DNA of 47,357 bases from Betaproteobacteria bacterium (GCA_009927445.1 RFMZ01000254.1:1-47357), one strand, 5' to 3'; counted from the stretch's first letter, positions 37,850 through 47,357 are shown. Program-made: numbers and translations. Notes: generated by a model from the letters alone, not told the origin.

Positions 37850-38656
37850 ATGAATCAGTTCATCAAACCCATGTCCGAGCGAATTTTTACGCCCTACGTT
37901 CTTCTGTGGCCATTTACCCCATTTGCAATCTGGTTACTTTTTTTTCAGTCGGTCGATAATCAAGCTTGGTTTTTACGCATTAATACGTACACTAGCAATT
38001 ATCCAGATATCCTTTGGACTGGACTATCCCTGTTCGGAAACGGCTGGGCACTTTTTGCTTTGACACTCCCACTTTTACTAGTGGCTCCAAAAAATTTCTA
38101 TGCTTGTTTAATTTCTGGCCTATGCGCTGCTTTAATATCGATGTGGCTGAAGAGCTGGGCTGATACCCCTCGTCCAGCTGGCATCATCGACCATCAACTG
38201 TTTCATCTGATCGACCAACCACTCCTGAGTAATGGTATGCCTTCTGGCCATACGATGACTGCCTTTACGATCGCTTTTGCTATTCTTTACACCATCCCAA
38301 AAATCCAGAGAAGTCGTTGGTATTGGCTTATTTTGCCAGCTATCGCAGCTGGCTTATCCAGAATTGCAGTTGGTGCGCACTGGGTAGAAGATGTCCTAAT
38401 AGGCTCAGCAGTTGGCATGTGCTGCGGCCTCGTTGGACCTTTACTCATTAACCTAGTACCTAGCAAATATCTGGCACTATCAGCCTGGCCAGCCAAAGTC
38501 GTCTTGTTGGCAAGTGTATTTTGTTTGTATATGCTGATTTTTGAGACTCTAGACTTTCTCATGAATCGCCCGATTCAAAATATCCTCGTTTTAATTGTTT
38601 TAACAACCTGGATGATTATCGCTAGGCAGTTGATGCAGATAAAAAAGTCAAGCTAA
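37850..38656 (+). CDS. PAP2-family phosphatase
   Basis: A 268-residue membrane phosphatase with all three PAP2 motifs: K101-x6-R108-P109 (KSWADTPRP), PSGH at 131-134, and S170-R171 with H177 and D181 (SRIAVGAHWVED). About six hydrophobic helices are seen. Family members dephosphorylate phosphatidate, undecaprenyl pyrophosphate or lipid A. In this glycan cluster, recycling of the polyprenyl carrier or lipid A dephosphorylation is plausible. Confidence 0.9.
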   Translation: MNQFIKPMSERIFTPYVLLWPFTPFAIWLLFFQSVDNQAWFLRINTYTSNYPDILWTGLSLFGNGWALFALTLPLLLVAPKNFYACLISGLCAALISMWLKSWADTPRPAGIIDHQLFHLIDQPLLSNGMPSGHTMTAFTIAFAILYTIPKIQRSRWYWLILPAIAAGLSRIAVGAHWVEDVLIGSAVGMCCGLVGPLLINLVPSKYLALSAWPAKVVLLASVFCLYMLIFETLDFLMNRPIQNILVLIVLTTWMIIARQLMQIKKSS

Positions 38657-38666
38657 ATAAATACCC

Positions 38667-39560
38667 ATGTTTAGTTATCGTCATGGATTTCATGCAGGTA
38701 ATCATGCGGACGTACTAAAGCATATTACCCTCTTAGCGACGATTCGCCTTCTCCACAAAAAACCAACACCCCTGCTGCTCATTGACACGCATGCTGGTGC
38801 AGGTCTATATGATTTAGAAGACCGTTTTGCGATGACTAGTCAAGAAGCGCATGAAGGTATTCTTGCCTTAAATACCTATTACCAGAATAAAAATATTTCC
38901 GTGCCCCAGGGTATTGATGATTATTTGCAAGAAATATTGCGACACAATCTTAGCAAAGAACAAATCCGTTACTATCCGGGTTCATCACAACTCTTTTTAC
39001 AAACGCTGCGCCAAGACGATAAACTGCGCCTTTTTGAATTACATCCTAGCGATTTTCCTCTTTTACAAAAAGATATAAAACACTATCAACAGAGTCAGAA
39101 CTTGGCCAGGCAAGATATTCAAATACAGCACAGCAATGGCTTTAATGGTCTAAAAGCATTTTTACCACCACCAACGCGTCGAGGACTTTGTTTGATCGAT
39201 CCTTCTTATGAAGATCAACAAGATTATCTCTTCGTAATGCGTGCTCTTGAATCAGCCATAAAACGTTTTGCTACAGGCGTGTACTTGGTTTGGTATCCTA
39301 TCCTGACAAATAAAAATGCCCAAAATTTACCCAAAAAATTGCAAGCATTTTGTACTGAAAAAAACTTACCCTACTTACAAGCAGAACTACAAATCAAGCA
39401 AATGACTACTAGCAGTGGCCTAGCTGCCAGTGGTATGTGGGTTATCAATCCCCCATGGCAATTGCAGCAAATGTTAGAAGATGTACTACCTTTTTTAAAA
39501 GAGGCCCTTGGCCTAGACCAAGCGGCCAATACCCGACTCTTCTCGACTACCGAAGACTAG
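38667..39560 (+). CDS. rlmJ: 23S rRNA (adenine(2030)-N(6))-methyltransferase RlmJ
   Basis: A 297-residue SAM-dependent methyltransferase. The N-terminal MFSYRHGFHAGNHADVLKH is diagnostic for RlmJ. IDTHAGAGLYDL (motif I) and DPSYE at 178-182 (motif IV, DPPY in E. coli) carry the SAM and target-base sites. It methylates A2030 of 23S rRNA. The gene starts 10 bases after the PAP2 gene and is probably co-transcribed by proximity rather than by function. Confidence 0.95.
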   Translation: MFSYRHGFHAGNHADVLKHITLLATIRLLHKKPTPLLLIDTHAGAGLYDLEDRFAMTSQEAHEGILALNTYYQNKNISVPQGIDDYLQEILRHNLSKEQIRYYPGSSQLFLQTLRQDDKLRLFELHPSDFPLLQKDIKHYQQSQNLARQDIQIQHSNGFNGLKAFLPPPTRRGLCLIDPSYEDQQDYLFVMRALESAIKRFATGVYLVWYPILTNKNAQNLPKKLQAFCTEKNLPYLQAELQIKQMTTSSGLAASGMWVINPPWQLQQMLEDVLPFLKEALGLDQAANTRLFSTTED

Positions 39561-39580
39561 CCAAGTAATCTACTTGCTAA

Positions 39581-40285
39581 CTAAAGACTCGCTTTAAATG
39601 GATTAAAGTTCGTTGTAACATCATAATGATCAACCGACTCTTTTTCTTTTAGCCATTGCACAATACGGTATGTAAATGGTACCGCCAAGATTTCCCAACC
39701 AGTTTTTAAAACGTACTGGGCTAGTGCAACCTCAATAACTTGCTGAGTCGACCAAATTCCATAAAAAGCTACAAAGTAAAAAATCGCAGAGTCAACCAGT
39801 TCCCCTGCAGCCGTTGAACCAATCATACGCATCCATAAATACTTACCATTCGACCAAATCTTCATCTTGGCCAAAACATATGCATTGATTAAACTTCCAC
39901 ACCAAAAGGCTGTCATAGAGCCGATGACAATTCTCCAGGTATTACCAAAAACTGCTTGCAAGCCATCTTGTAATTGGCTGTTGTATTCACCGGGTGCTGG
40001 TGTTAGATGAAGCACAATGATAGACATCAAGGTTGCAAAAATAAGTGCTCCAAAGCCACACCAAACCGCTCTTCGATCGTAGGCATAACCGTATACCTCA
40101 GTCAAAATATCGCTAAACACATAAGAGATGGGGAAGAATAGGATGCCCGCTCCAAAGACAACCGTGCCGAGCAAAGGTAAGTCAGCTTGGGCGGCTTTTC
40201 CTGCACCGATTAAATTGGCACAAAGTAAAACTGTCACAAATGCTACAACGATGACATCATAGTATCGAAATGTTCTTTTTGTCAT
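39581..40285 (-). CDS. yhhQ: queuosine precursor transporter (YhhQ/VUT family)
   Basis: A 234-residue membrane protein with about six hydrophobic helices. FPISYVFSDILTEVYGYAYDRR and the later GELVDSAIFYFVAFYG are the hallmark segments of this family, which imports 7-cyano-7-deazaguanine or related queuine precursors for tRNA modification. The last part (ILAVPFTYRIVQWLK) also fits. It lies on the minus strand, convergent with rlmJ and divergent from the acyl-CoA dehydrogenase. I looked for a preQ1 riboswitch in the 83-base upstream gap and found none. Confidence 0.9.
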   Translation of the reverse strand: MTKRTFRYYDVIVVAFVTVLLCANLIGAGKAAQADLPLLGTVVFGAGILFFPISYVFSDILTEVYGYAYDRRAVWCGFGALIFATLMSIIVLHLTPAPGEYNSQLQDGLQAVFGNTWRIVIGSMTAFWCGSLINAYVLAKMKIWSNGKYLWMRMIGSTAAGELVDSAIFYFVAFYGIWSTQQVIEVALAQYVLKTGWEILAVPFTYRIVQWLKEKESVDHYDVTTNFNPFKASL

Positions 40286-40389
40286 AGTTTACAGTTTGAT
40301 GTTATTTGTAATTTATAATAGATATTTGGGTAACTTAGTCTAAACTAATTTACTAGTCCACACAAAAATTGAAAACTACGAAAGATGGC

Positions 40390-41577
40390 ATGTCTACTAA
40401 ATCTGCGAAACCAATTTTTTCTTGGGAAGACCCACTTCTTCTAACCCAGCAATTAAGTTCCGAAGAGCGCATGGTTATGGAAGCCGCCAGAGATTATGCC
40501 CAAGGACAACTCGCGCCTAGAATCTTAGATGCCTTTCGCAATGAAACCTGTGATCCTGGCATCTTTCAAGAAATGGGTAGCCTTGGCCTACTCGGACCAA
40601 CCATCCCCTCGGAATACGGTGGCTCAGAATTAAACTATGTTTGCTATGGCCTGATCGCTAGAGAAGTCGAACGCGTCGACTCTGGTTACCGCTCCATGAT
40701 GAGCGTGCAATCCTCCCTCGTCATGGTGCCCATCAATGAATTCGGTAGCGAAGAACAAAAGAAACGCTTTTTGCCCCGCCTAGCAACCGGCGAACTCATC
40801 GGTTGCTTTGGACTAACAGAACCTAACCATGGATCCGATCCAGGTAGTATGATTACCCGCGCTAAATCCGTTCCAGGTGGATTTAGCCTGAGTGGCTCAA
40901 AAATTTGGATCTCCAATGCGCCCATTGCCGATCTATTTGTCATCTGGGCTAAAAATGATGATGGTGTGATCCGGGGCTATCTGCTTGAAAAAGGGATGAA
41001 AGGCCTCTCGGCCCCCTTAATGGCAGGGAAAATGGGATTGCGTGCCTCCATTACCGGGGAAGTCGTGATGGACGAAGTTTTTGTCCCTCATGAAAATGAA
41101 CTCCCCAATGTATCTGGTCTTAAAGGTCCTTTTACCTGTTTGAACTCCGCTCGGTATGGGATCGCATGGGGCACTATGGGCGCGGCAGAGTTTTGCTTAA
41201 GTGCAAGTCGCCAATACACCCTAGATCGCCAACAATTTGCTAAACCACTCGCGGCGAATCAACTCATCCAGAAAAAATTAGCCGATATGCAAACTGATAT
41301 TTGTCTTGCCTTGCAGGGCTGCTTGCGCCTAGGAAGAATGAAAGATGAGGGAACCGCTACCCCAGAAATCACCTCGATTATGAAACGGAATTCGAGTGGT
41401 AAAGCCCTTGATATCGCGCGAATGGCAAGGGATATGCATGGCGGCAATGGCATCTCCGACGAATATGGCATCATCCGTCATCTCCTGAACCTAGAGGTGG
41501 TCAATACCTATGAAGGCACGCATGATATCCATGCCCTCATCCTAGGCAGGGCGATTACTGGTATCTCCGCTTTTTAA
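40390..41577 (+). CDS. gcdH: glutaryl-CoA dehydrogenase (acyl-CoA dehydrogenase family)
   Basis: A 395-residue flavin enzyme that oxidises and decarboxylates glutaryl-CoA to crotonyl-CoA in lysine and tryptophan breakdown. The ATG at 40390 is preferred over an upstream TTG at 40369. [46 protein letters not shown] and [18 protein letters not shown], with the catalytic Glu in TYEGTH, agree best with GcdH among acyl-CoA dehydrogenases. No CoA ligase or regulator lies next to it. Confidence 0.92.
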   Translation: MSTKSAKPIFSWEDPLLLTQQLSSEERMVMEAARDYAQGQLAPRILDAFRNETCDPGIFQEMGSLGLLGPTIPSEYGGSELNYVCYGLIAREVERVDSGYRSMMSVQSSLVMVPINEFGSEEQKKRFLPRLATGELIGCFGLTEPNHGSDPGSMITRAKSVPGGFSLSGSKIWISNAPIADLFVIWAKNDDGVIRGYLLEKGMKGLSAPLMAGKMGLRASITGEVVMDEVFVPHENELPNVSGLKGPFTCLNSARYGIAWGTMGAAEFCLSASRQYTLDRQQFAKPLAANQLIQKKLADMQTDICLALQGCLRLGRMKDEGTATPEITSIMKRNSSGKALDIARMARDMHGGNGISDEYGIIRHLLNLEVVNTYEGTHDIHALILGRAITGISAF

Positions 41578-41650
41578 TCAACTGCTTTTTAGTAGACGAT
41601 TTGTTGATGGCATGAATCAGAACTGCTCCAGCCATCTACAATTACCAGCA

Positions 41651-43591
41651 TTAAATTTCGATTTTAGCCCCTAACTCAACCACCCGATTGGTCGGAATCT
41701 GATAAAAATCCGATGGCTTAGCGGCATTCTGAAACATCCAAGCAAAAATCTTTTCACGCCATAAAGGCATACCCGGCATCGCCGATGCAATCACCGTATC
41801 TCTTGCTAAAAAGAATGAAGTCTCCATCAAGTCACATTCTAAATTATTGTATTTCGCTAAATCATTTAAGATCTGCAACATATCAGGGGTTTCTTTAAAG
41901 CCATAGATGGCCCTGGCTAAATACATCTCACTGCCCATATCCTTAAACGTAATCCGCTCCGACTCCTCCACATATGGCACGTCCCATGTGCTAATCTTGA
42001 GAAAAATAATGCGCTCATGCAAAATGCGATTGTGCTTTAAATTATGCAACATCGCTACTGGTACAAAATCAACGTGCGCAGTTAAAAATACTGCAGTCCC
42101 CTCTACCCGATGCGGCGGATGTGCCTGCAAGGATTTAACAAACCCATCGAGTGGAATACCCTTCTCAATAGCCTTCTCTCGTAAAATTTTACGGCCTTGA
42201 TACCATGTCATTAAAAATAGAAAACAAATACTGCCTACTAAAATCGGGAACCATCCACCCTCAGCAATCTTTAACAAATTGGCCGAGAAAAAGGATAAAT
42301 CCACAGCAATGAATGCACCAATTACGAGGGCAATAAAGGTTGGATTCCATTTCCAAACAACACTCATCACAATCGCAGCTAATATCGTGTCAATAATCAT
42401 CGTCGTGGTTACTGCAATGCCATATGCGGCAGCTAAATTTTCTGAGCTCTTAAAAGTTACAACCACCACCACAACCATAAATAATAAAAGCCAATTAATC
42501 GTTGGCATATAAATCTGCCCAATTTCGTTATCCGATGTATAAGAAATTTTCATTTTTGGAATAAAGCCTAGCAAAATGGCTTGGCTAGTCATCGAATAGG
42601 TCCCGGAAATTACCGCCTGGGAGGCAATCACCGTGGCTACAGTCGCTAATAAAACAAGAGCAAATGTCACAGTCTCAGGAACCATTAAAAAGAATGGGTT
42701 CACAATTGCTTCCGGGTTATTAATCAGAAAAGCACCTTGACCAAAATAATTCAGCAGTAAACAAGGTAAGGTAATAAAAAACCAAACATATCGAATTGGC
42801 TTGATTCCAAAATGCCCCATATCCGTATATAAAGCTTCTGCGCCAGTCAGCACTAAGAATACCGCCCCTAAAACAATGAACGCCTCTAAAGAGTGCTCAT
42901 ATAAGAATATATACGCGAAGTAGGGATTAACAGCCGCTAGGATTTGCGGGTAATCAACAATGTTAACTAAGCCCATCAGACCTAATACTAAAAACCAGAT
43001 AACCATGATCGGGCCAAATAATATCCCAACGACCGAAGTTCCTCGCTTCTGAATTAAAAATAGACCAATTAAAATAATTAAGGTAATCGGAATAACAAAA
43101 CGCTTTAATTCGGGTGAAACCACCTCTAAACCCTCAACCGCTGAGAGAACAGAAATAGCCGGTGTAATGACCGCGTCACCATAAAACATGGCGGCCCCAA
43201 ATACCCCAAGCATCATAATTGCCATCGCAGATTTAGATCCTACGGGCACAGTTCGAAGGGCTAAGGCCATTAAGGCCAAAATACCACCCTCGCCATTATT
43301 ACTAGCGCGCATGATAAACATCACATACTTAATAGAGACAACCACCATAAAAGCCCAAAACACCATCGAAATGACACCAAATACCGCCTCATTCGAAAAG
43401 GGGATACCGTGTTGCGGACTAAAACATTCTTTCAGTGCATATAAAGGACTCGTCGCAATGTCGCCAAAGACAACTCCGATGGCACCTAACATTAAAGTTC
43501 TTAAACTACCTTTATGAGCATGATCACCGTGATGCAGATTGATCGGTCTTAAAATCTTTGACTCAGAATACTCAGGATTACTCAGGGACAT
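41651..43591 (-). CDS. kup: potassium transporter Kup
   Basis: A 646-residue KUP/HAK/KT potassium uptake protein. About twelve transmembrane helices fill residues 30-460, beginning with [20 protein letters not shown], the first family signature. [27 protein letters not shown] and [14 protein letters not shown] follow. The last 180 residues form the cytoplasmic domain. It is a single-gene unit convergent with gcdH. Confidence 0.97.
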   Translation of the reverse strand: MSLSNPEYSESKILRPINLHHGDHAHKGSLRTLMLGAIGVVFGDIATSPLYALKECFSPQHGIPFSNEAVFGVISMVFWAFMVVVSIKYVMFIMRASNNGEGGILALMALALRTVPVGSKSAMAIMMLGVFGAAMFYGDAVITPAISVLSAVEGLEVVSPELKRFVIPITLIILIGLFLIQKRGTSVVGILFGPIMVIWFLVLGLMGLVNIVDYPQILAAVNPYFAYIFLYEHSLEAFIVLGAVFLVLTGAEALYTDMGHFGIKPIRYVWFFITLPCLLLNYFGQGAFLINNPEAIVNPFFLMVPETVTFALVLLATVATVIASQAVISGTYSMTSQAILLGFIPKMKISYTSDNEIGQIYMPTINWLLLFMVVVVVVTFKSSENLAAAYGIAVTTTMIIDTILAAIVMSVVWKWNPTFIALVIGAFIAVDLSFFSANLLKIAEGGWFPILVGSICFLFLMTWYQGRKILREKAIEKGIPLDGFVKSLQAHPPHRVEGTAVFLTAHVDFVPVAMLHNLKHNRILHERIIFLKISTWDVPYVEESERITFKDMGSEMYLARAIYGFKETPDMLQILNDLAKYNNLECDLMETSFFLARDTVIASAMPGMPLWREKIFAWMFQNAAKPSDFYQIPTNRVVELGAKIEI

Positions 43592-43636
43592 ATATACCTT
43601 GATTGGAAGTTTTCTGATTGTAAACCCAAGCCATCT

Positions 43637-44617
43637 TCAAGTCTGCAATGCGTCTAACCAAATTCCCATGCCTTGGGCATTTAATTCAATATCCATGCCT
43701 AATAATTCGTCTACTTGGGCCTCGGATAGTTCACAACCCATTATCCTAAGCTCCTGTATATAAAGACTTAACAGCCCTTTTTTAAACAAGTCGTGACGCT
43801 GTGGATCTAGGGCAAAACGCTTTCCTAAGACCTCAACTTCGGACAAAATTCGTAAAAAATTCTGATACAACCGAGGTACATTTTCTACCGCACTATAGTG
43901 CGTGACATATATCCTGTTCGGCTTAAATTGCATGATCTTTTGTAAAGAGTCTCTAAGCGCTTGCGGATCAAAATGAACCGGAGACGATGTGGGCATGATA
44001 AAAGCCCCTTGGTCAGTATCAAACTCCCGATACGATAAGCCAAAGGTATCGCCCGTAAACATGCCCGAACTCAGCTCATCCCAAATACAAATATGATGCT
44101 TTGCATGGCCCGGAGTTGCAAAACACTCCAAAACTCGGCTACCTAAATCAATCTTCAAGCCGTCAAAGGATTCTATAACCCGAGTCGCCGGAATTGGTAA
44201 AATCTGCCCGTACTCCTGATCTACATGCTCTTGACCATGAACTGCTAAAGCGCTAGCAATTAATGCAGAGGGATCAATCATATGTCTTGCCCCCCTTGGA
44301 TGCACGATCAACTTCGCATTTGGACACTCTTGCATCAACAACCCAGCCCCACCCGCATGATCTAAATGAATATGCGTTAAGATTAAGTATGCAACTTGAG
44401 TACTCTGACAGCCCAGTTCTTGGATAGTCTGCAAAATACGCGATACCGCAGCATTCGGACCAACATCAATAACCGCCAGCGACATTTCTAGGCCTGTGCC
44501 GGCCTGATTGCGATTTGCAACGATATATGAGGCGTCAAATTCTGGTCGAACAAATCCCGTATCGACAGCATAAATATCAAAGCCTAAATCGGAAGCAAAC
44601 TCAAAGGAACGTAGCAT
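43637..44617 (-). CDS. MBL-fold metallohydrolase
   Basis: A 326-residue protein with a metallo-beta-lactamase fold. THIHLDHAGG (residues 81-90) supplies the zinc-binding HxHxDH, ATPGHAKHH a third metal His, and FTGDTFGLSY the bridging Asp. VTHYSAVENV near the C-terminal part contains the last His. The substrate is unknown; thioesterase, lactonase or glyoxalase activity are all possible in this family. The gene ends 45 bases from the kup start on the same strand and may be upstream of it in the same transcript. Confidence 0.87.
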   Translation of the reverse strand: MLRSFEFASDLGFDIYAVDTGFVRPEFDASYIVANRNQAGTGLEMSLAVIDVGPNAAVSRILQTIQELGCQSTQVAYLILTHIHLDHAGGAGLLMQECPNAKLIVHPRGARHMIDPSALIASALAVHGQEHVDQEYGQILPIPATRVIESFDGLKIDLGSRVLECFATPGHAKHHICIWDELSSGMFTGDTFGLSYREFDTDQGAFIMPTSSPVHFDPQALRDSLQKIMQFKPNRIYVTHYSAVENVPRLYQNFLRILSEVEVLGKRFALDPQRHDLFKKGLLSLYIQELRIMGCELSEAQVDELLGMDIELNAQGMGIWLDALQT

Positions 44618-44696
44618 AATGTCAATCTAAAGGAAGAAAATTACATTATCTTACTTTGCGATATGCCTGCATTAATTTTTAAACTGATTTTTCAAT

Positions 44697-45535
44697 ATGA
44701 AAACCTCTGTCATAAAACTTCTAGAAAAATACCACCTAGGCGAATTAATCGCATGGGTGGATATCATTTTTATTACTTTAGAAATTGGTTTTATAGTTCT
44801 GTGTACTTGGCTAATTTTTAAGGCTAGTCATCAATTAATAAGCAACATTGAAACCAAGTCAGTAATCGTTCTCATGGCGACGATGTGCAAAGAGTTCAAA
44901 CTCTTTCTAGGGTACTGCGATATGTAACATCAGTTGGGATACTGGCCTTGAGTGTAATGATTATATTATCGACTGTCGGAGTCTCCGTAGCGCCGTTAAT
45001 AGCTACAGCTGGTTTAGCTGGAGTAGCAATTGGCTTTGGTGCTCAAACGCTCGTCAAAGATTACTTTACCGGCTTTGTTATGCTGTTAGAAGATCAAATC
45101 AGACAAGGTGATATCGTCGAAATAGCCGGAAAAAATGGCACCGTCGAAGAAGTGACTCTACGCTATATTCGCCTAAGGGATTATGAGGGAATAGTTCACT
45201 TTGTACCCAATAGCGCCATCACCGTTGTCACCAATCGTACTAGAAATTTTTCCTATGCAGTCATGGATGTCATTATTTCCTCCAAACAAGACATTGCTGA
45301 TGCGAATAGTGCTCTTAAAAAAATTGCTCAAACTCTGCGCAATGATCCAACATTAAAGAAAATGATTTTGGATGATTTAGAGATTGCCGGAGTTGAAACT
45401 CTGTCTGAATCCTCTATAACCCTGCGCTGCCGTTTAAAAGTAATGCCCCAATACCAAGCGCATATCCGAAGAAAGTTCCAAGGTATGATTAAAGTGATCT
45501 TTGAACAAGAAAATATTCAAAGCCCCTTTGTTTAA
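44697..45535 (+). pseudogene. MscS-type mechanosensitive channel gene split by a frameshift
   Basis: Two overlapping frames together make one MscS-like protein of about 280 residues. The first (44697-44927) supplies the start and the first membrane helix (WVDIIFITLEIGFIVLCTWL). The second is open from 44852 and gives GDDVQRVQTLSRVLRYV, the pore helix region GLAGVAIGFGAQTLVKDYF and a normal beta and C-terminal domain ending FEQENIQSPFV. The switch lies between about 44852 and 44872 and equals a one-base deletion (or two-base insertion). The second frame has a GTG at 44885, but a product from there would lack helix 1. Either a real mutation or a sequencing error is possible. Confidence 0.85.
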
Positions 45536-45562
45536 TAATTAACTTATACCTCCTGCCAAACC

Positions 45563-45590
45563 TTGCTTCTAGAGTAAAGTGTGATATAGT
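45563..45590 (+). promoter_or_regulatory. sigma70-like promoter of the initiator tRNA gene
   Basis: TTGCTT (45563-45568) and TATAGT (45585-45590) are 16 bases apart. A start site near 45597 would lie about 16 bases before the tRNA. The placement fits a single-gene tRNA unit. Confidence 0.6.
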
Positions 45591-45612
45591 AACAGACTTA
45601 GTACAGAACAGA

Positions 45613-45689
45613 CGCGGGGTGGAGCAGTCTGGCAGCTCGTCGGGCTCATAACCCGAAGGTCATAGGTTCAAATCCTATCCCCGCAACCA
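45613..45689 (+). tRNA. initiator tRNA-fMet (anticodon CAT)
   Basis: A 77-base tRNA with encoded CCA. The anticodon loop is CTCATAA, and the anticodon stem carries three G-C pairs (GGG/CCC). The first acceptor position is an unpaired C1-A72, a mark of initiator rather than elongator tRNA. The T arm GGTTCAAATCC is normal. The gene stands alone with its own promoter and terminator. Confidence 0.98.
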
Positions 45690-45694
45690 ATAGT

Positions 45695-45733
45695 AAAAAG
45701 GCTTCCAAGGCAAATCACCTTCGAAGCCTTTTT
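45695..45733 (+). terminator. intrinsic terminator of the tRNA-fMet gene
   Basis: AAAAAGGCTTC and GAAGCCTTTTT form an 11-bp stem. An inner AAGG/CCTT pair extends it after one C-C mismatch, and the loop has 7 bases. A T-rich tail (TTTTTCTATTTT) follows the GC part. It begins 6 bases after the tRNA. Confidence 0.9.
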
Positions 45734-46293
45734 CTATTTTAAAGCCATGCAAGTACTATGTAAGCAATATAAAAATCAATCCCATATCAAACAAAAACTT
45801 CATCAATCAACTAAATAAAGATTTTTTAGGGTATCACTCCCCTATTGCACCCCATGCGCAAGTCAAATTGATATTATTAAATTAATATAGATCCAATGAA
45901 ATCTGATGAATTGCTCGTCCTCGTTATGATCATTTTTAGTACTAAGCCCCACTTCGTGTTTGGTGCTTCTCATCATCTGTTTTATATCGGCGGCATTTCA
46001 TCTGCAGCATTTCCTGCGAGATTAAACTAAGGACTTCGTACTTATCTCACTTGTTACTTTTATTGCTCATATAGTTATTTATACGATATGAGTCATGAGA
46101 TGAACGGTTTACGTTTTACCGAGTTAAATATCTGAATGTTTACCAGACCTACCAGAGAAATTATATTGCTTACTTCAAAACATAGGAGTTGTCCTAATAG
46201 AATTAATAAAAATTAATCATGATACTGAGGTTAATAACTTAGCTACTAAACATTTTTTCTCCAGAAACTGTCACTTTTATTAGGATATTCATC
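45734..46293. other. 560-base intergenic region
   Basis: An AT-rich gap with no intact gene that I could confirm. It contains a 44-codon frame at 45896-46030 that may be a decayed TctB fragment (given separately). The right end has AGGA 8 bases before the ATG at 46294. No RNA gene or repeat stood out. Confidence 0.5.
45896..46030 (+). pseudogene. possible TctB-like relic (44 codons)
   Basis: A short frame from ATG to TAA reads MKSDELLVLVMIIF at its start and FGASHHLFYIGG and AAFPARL at its end. The order of a hydrophobic helix, a G-A segment, an I-G-G or I-G-T segment and F-P-x-x-L resembles the N-terminus of the small membrane subunit TctB. A further hydrophobic run (FVLISLVTFIAHIVIYTI) follows at 46035 in another frame, as expected if a frameshift had broken the gene. 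The match is by eye and weak. It may equally be chance coding potential. Confidence 0.25.
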
Positions 46294-47286
46294 ATGCTGA
46301 ATTTTTTCAAATCTCGACTGAACTATTTTCTGGGAGCTTTATTTGGCATTATTCTTTTAGGAACATCTTTAGCTAATGCTCAGTCAAATTACCCAAATCG
46401 ACCAATTAAATTCATAGCACCATTCCCACCAGGGGGAACGAGCGATATTCTTGGACGACTCATGGCTCAAAAACTAGGAGAGGCTCTAGGACAGCCAGTC
46501 ATTATTGACAATCGCCCTGGAGCTAGTGGAAATATTGGTCATGAAATCGCGGCAAAATCTGCTCCAGACGGCTACACTCTTTTACTTTCTAATAATGGTA
46601 CTGCAGTAAATAATCCGCATCTATTTAAGCAATTAAACTATGATTGGTATAGGGACTTTAGCCCCATATCCCTCGTTGCTTTTGGTTGTCAAGCTCTAGT
46701 AGTCCACCCTAGTGTTCCTGCTAAAAATGTAGCTGAACTTACTGCGCTTTTCAAGTCAAAGCCCGGGCAGCTTAATTATGGATCAGGTGGTAGAGGTACG
46801 CCATCGCATATTGCGGGGGAAATGTATAAAACAACTGTAAATTTAGATATTCTCCATATTCCTTACAAAGGAACAGGTGTTGCAGTTGCAGATTTAGTTG
46901 CAGGACAAACACAAATGATATTTGCAGAAATGGCACTAGCAGTTAGCTTTATTAAAGCGAATAAATTACGTGCTCTTGCCGTAACCTCGCCTCAAAGATC
47001 AACTACTTTTCCGGACCTACCTACAATGGTTGAACTGGGCTACCCAAACTTCGTATCTGGAAATTGGTGGGCTATCGTAGCCCCAAAAGGAGTACCTAGT
47101 AGCATAATTGATAGAATTAATCAAGAACTTGGCAAGATTATGGTTTCCACAGAAATTAGAGATTCTTTTGAAAAACTTGGAGTCAATCCCTTACATAGTG
47201 AACCAGGTAAAGTTTTTGAACTATCTAGACAAGAGTCTCCAGTTATTGGTGAAATTATCAGAAAAGCCGGAATTGAAAAGGAATAA
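46294..47286 (+). CDS. Bug/TctC-family tripartite tricarboxylate transporter receptor
   Basis: A 330-residue periplasmic receptor, complete in the window. The signal peptide ends at TSLANA, and the mature protein opens QSNYPNRPIKFIAPFPPGGTS. GASGNIGHEIAAKSAPDG, YGSGGRGTPSHIAGEMY and LHIPYKGTGVAVADLVAGQ are family segments. The ribosome site AGGA is 8 bases before the ATG. It follows the tRNA-fMet gene across a long gap, and its downstream partner lies outside the window. It is more AT-rich than the receptor genes at 16084 and 24142. Confidence 0.92.
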   Translation: MLNFFKSRLNYFLGALFGIILLGTSLANAQSNYPNRPIKFIAPFPPGGTSDILGRLMAQKLGEALGQPVIIDNRPGASGNIGHEIAAKSAPDGYTLLLSNNGTAVNNPHLFKQLNYDWYRDFSPISLVAFGCQALVVHPSVPAKNVAELTALFKSKPGQLNYGSGGRGTPSHIAGEMYKTTVNLDILHIPYKGTGVAVADLVAGQTQMIFAEMALAVSFIKANKLRALAVTSPQRSTTFPDLPTMVELGYPNFVSGNWWAIVAPKGVPSSIIDRINQELGKIMVSTEIRDSFEKLGVNPLHSEPGKVFELSRQESPVIGEIIRKAGIEKE

Positions 47287-47357
47287 TGTAATTACATTCT
47301 TGATAAGAATATCAACGGGGTTTAATATCAGTCAAAAAATTTTAAATTCGACGAAAA

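Noticed and set aside
40286..40389. preQ1 riboswitch upstream of the queuosine precursor transporter
   Set aside because: The gap has no short C-rich stem-loop with an A-rich tail on the minus strand as the preQ1 classes require.
45613..45733. tRNA-fMet as an integration site of a mobile element
   Set aside because: No integrase and no second copy of the tRNA 3' end were seen in the following 1.6 kb.

Overview
The window looks like chromosomal DNA of a Gram-negative betaproteobacterium of the order Burkholderiales, with base composition by eye around 40-45% G+C, low for that order (Polynucleobacter-like genomes are this AT-rich). The pointers are five Bug/TctC-type periplasmic receptors, the gene order thiC-thiO-thiS-thiG-thiE behind a TPP riboswitch with a long-N-terminus ThiE, MsrP/MsrQ, DarP, a FemAB-like GNAT protein and RlmJ. 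The species assignment is inference. I saw no insertion sequence, integrase, phage gene or CRISPR array.

Region 1 (1-10012). After the tail of an alpha/beta hydrolase comes a minus-strand catabolic operon, in order of transcription: amidohydrolase/deaminase, beta-hydroxyacid dehydrogenase, ribose-type ABC ATPase, two permeases, sugar-type binding protein, an intrinsic terminator, SDR dehydrogenase, Gfo/Idh/MocA dehydrogenase, and a Tat/lipobox-bearing LigI-like amidohydrolase. It reads as uptake plus oxidation and hydrolysis of one unidentified sugar-like or cyclic substrate. A sigma70-like promoter precedes the first gene and a 32-bp palindrome precedes the second.

Region 2 (10007-17901). 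A minus-strand set (Gfo/Idh/MocA, Bug receptor, class III CoA transferase, enoyl-CoA hydratase-like protein, second Bug receptor, FKBP prolyl isomerase) faces a plus-strand pair (Bug receptor, SDR-like protein) across a 379-bp gap. It looks like carboxylic acid uptake and CoA-dependent breakdown. The CoA transferase and the SDR both appear to lack canonical catalytic residues.

Region 3 (17948-23976). Thiamine biosynthesis: TPP riboswitch, thiC, thiO, thiS, thiG, thiE, and convergent thiD. Together they make the pyrimidine and thiazole halves and join them.

Region 4 (24142-45535). Mostly housekeeping: Bug receptor-SelO pair, DarP, Rieske protein, carboxymuconolactone-decarboxylase-family protein, FemAB-like protein, HNH protein, OYE-type flavin reductase, MsrP-MsrQ, 2OG-Fe oxygenase, a four-gene envelope glycan cluster (GT39, flippase-like protein, GT9, PAP2), RlmJ, queuosine-precursor transporter, glutaryl-CoA dehydrogenase, Kup, an MBL-fold hydrolase, and an MscS-type channel gene split by a frameshift.

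Region 5 (45563-47357). Initiator tRNA-fMet with promoter and terminator, a 560-bp gap that may hold a decayed TctB-like fragment, and a fifth Bug receptor. No intact TctA or TctB membrane gene is present, so all five receptors are orphans here. The strongest candidates for undescribed biology are the region 1 operon and the region 2 module with its atypical enzymes.
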